From positions 1 through 64,000 of the forward strand of contig CALUPG010000010.1 in NCBI GenBank assembly GCA_944322565.1: 64,000 nt of DNA. The letters run 5' to 3'. Below the pieces are notes generated by a model. That model was given only the letters and a program-made list of their open reading frames with translations. It did not search any database and was not told the origin of the DNA. Position numbers and translations under genes: made by a program. Positions 62,938 to 64,000 of the stretch are shown piece by piece (position 1 is the stretch's first letter; every line of letters starts with the position of its first letter). This DNA comes from an uncultured Bacteroidales bacterium (GTDB lineage Bacteria; Bacteroidota; Bacteroidia; Bacteroidales; UBA932).

Positions 62938-64000
62938 CTAAATCACTTCCTTCACGACAGCCTCAAATCTGGACTCCAGCTCATCAGCAGCAGCAGTTTC
63001 GCCTCCGAGGCGCATGATATCCGTCAGATAGTAGAGATATTGGCAGCCTTCCTCATAATTGGACTGGGCAAAGTCATAGAACTCCAGATAGAATTTTATT
63101 GAAGACAGGAGTTCATTGCCAAATCTTACGGCAAGACCTGTAGCCTTCTCCTTTGCCTCAAGACGATAGTACAGGTCAATCATTTGTACCACAGCATGTT
63201 CGTTTCCTGTTCTCAGATATGTGATGTCAAGAGGGTAGCTTGACTCCGGCACACAGGCCTGGCATTTGTCAAGGATTTCCTCGGCACGGTCATATTCGCC
63301 GGCCTTGTACAGTTCTTCGGCGACATTGCAGAACAGGCGGCGCTGCGACATCACCCCGCAGAAAGTAGTCAAATTCTGGTAATCCACGAAATAATCGCTC
63401 CTTCTGAGGGCGTCCCAAGTATATACATCCGTCATCTTGTGATAGAGGTCATCCGGGTCTGAAAATCCCGGAATGGACAGAGAGGTCTTGCTCTTTATCG
63501 GCACGAAACGGTATGAAAAGCCGTCGTACAGCAGATATTCCCTGAGTCCGACATTGATTTCCCCGCCCATCTGCAGCAGGCTCAGCGGCCTGTCCCACTG
63601 ATAATTTGACAGAAGGTCAAGTATGAAAAGCTCCGGCTTTGACAGGAAATTCTTGTCCTGCGGAATCGTCAGGACAATCTCATCAGGTATCATGTCCGCA
63701 TATTTCTCGTCAAGGATACCGTATTTTATGACATTCTCCTTGTTGACAGGAATAGTGAACTTGTGAGATATGATGAAGTTCACATTGGAGCCGTCATTCA
63801 TGGGCAATTTTATTCGCGGGTCGCGGAAAACTTCCATCACGGCCGAAAGCGGAAGCGGGCTGTCACTGATGTCATGGATGATGACATAGTCATTCGTGCC
63901 GTAAAGATACTGCTCCGGCCCGACCCTGAGGTCAAGGGGAGCGGACTCATTGCAGGCATATTTCATCTGGTCGATGTGCCAGTCTGTCCCGAGCAGGGAT
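62938..64000 (-). CDS. DUF2723 membrane protein, C-terminal part (runs off window)
   Basis: The C-terminal 354 residues of a DUF2723-family protein. The frame stays open to the window end; the first visible residues are SLLGTDWHIDQMKYACNESAPLDL, which matches the family after its membrane part (usual form: TDWYIDQM). The visible part is periplasmic: VGPEQYLYGTNDYVIIHDISD, FIISHKFTIPVNKENVIKYG, IVLTIPQDKNFLSKPELFILDLLSNYQWDRPL, then a TPR-like helical end (FCNVAEELYKAGEYDRAEEILDKCQACVP). DUF2723 proteins resemble protein O-mannosyltransferases of the GT-C fold, and full length is about 1000-1150 residues. The true start lies beyond position 64000. Confidence 0.9.
   Translation of the reverse strand, partial: SLLGTDWHIDQMKYACNESAPLDLRVGPEQYLYGTNDYVIIHDISDSPLPLSAVMEVFRDPRIKLPMNDGSNVNFIISHKFTIPVNKENVIKYGILDEKYADMIPDEIVLTIPQDKNFLSKPELFILDLLSNYQWDRPLSLLQMGGEINVGLREYLLYDGFSYRFVPIKSKTSLSIPGFSDPDDLYHKMTDVYTWDALRRSDYFVDYQNLTTFCGVMSQRRLFCNVAEELYKAGEYDRAEEILDKCQACVPESSYPLDITYLRTGNEHAVVQMIDLYYRLEAKEKATGLAVRFGNELLSSIKFYLEFYDFAQSNYEEGCQYLYYLTDIMRLGGETAAADELESRFEAVVKEVI

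Overview
The window looks like a chromosome segment from a gut-type member of the Bacteroidales (phylum Bacteroidota). The evidence is a SusC/SusD glycan-uptake locus, a bifunctional Fkp fucose-salvage enzyme, a DUF2723 membrane protein, the Bacteroidota ATP synthase gene order (atpD-C-B-E-F-H-A-G), and repeated use of the TAnnTTTG -7 promoter element. The genus cannot be read from the sequence.

Layout. 0-1.4 kb: a small accessory patch with an antitoxin/YafQ-like toxin pair, a 35-residue membrane protein and a DUF6722-like gene broken by an in-frame TAA. 1.6-3.2 kb: a hypothetical gene and queE/queD. 3.3-12.2 kb: a probable long minus-strand operon, aroB, an AroD-AroA fusion, aroC, a CPA2 antiporter with universal-stress domains, and two glycosyltransferases. 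12.6-21.3 kb: an integrated element of about 8.6 kb in the 3' end of tRNA-Leu(CAA), bounded by 66-bp direct repeats (63 matches) and carrying a tyrosine integrase, a YhcG/DUF1016 nuclease, a WYL regulator, a pair of PD-(D/E)XK-like proteins, a truncated coiled-coil gene and a small HD hydrolase. 21.3-29.7 kb: a second HD hydrolase, a decayed gene, an SPFH/GYF/YidD-like/TPR cluster, an SMR transporter and Fkp. 29.7-33.7 kb: repeats and hairpins, then a second WYL locus with the full-length coiled-coil protein and a divergent metallo-beta-lactamase-fold hydrolase. 33.8-37.8 kb: surface polysaccharide genes. 37.9-44.7 kb: ATP synthase. 44.9-55.8 kb: a polysaccharide utilisation locus (SusC, SusD, GH18, surface lipoprotein, DUF4838) with a sulfatase pseudogene. 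55.9-60.8 kb: a PhoR/PhoB-like two-component system divergent from a PiT-PhoU phosphate transporter. 60.8-64 kb: miaA, smpB, tRNA-Ala and the 3' part of a DUF2723 gene.

The most interesting signal is a pair of related WYL-centred loci (14.1-18.8 kb, on the mobile element, and 30.8-33.7 kb). They share a paralogous WYL regulator and a paralogous, unrecognised coiled-coil protein. Three copies of one promoter/operator, a 17-bp imperfect palindrome of the form GTGCC-N7-GGCAC lying 9-10 bp upstream of a TAnnTTTG-like element, precede the nuclease operon and both coiled-coil genes. A nested hairpin of identical geometry lies after each coiled-coil gene. I read this as a WYL-controlled, possibly defensive regulon that I cannot match to a named system. 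The function is inference.

A second unusual signal is a dispersed intergenic repeat (29.75, 46.33 and 61.93 kb). Its core of about 55-61 bp is conserved, while its flanking arms differ in sequence between copies yet are complementary to each other within each copy.
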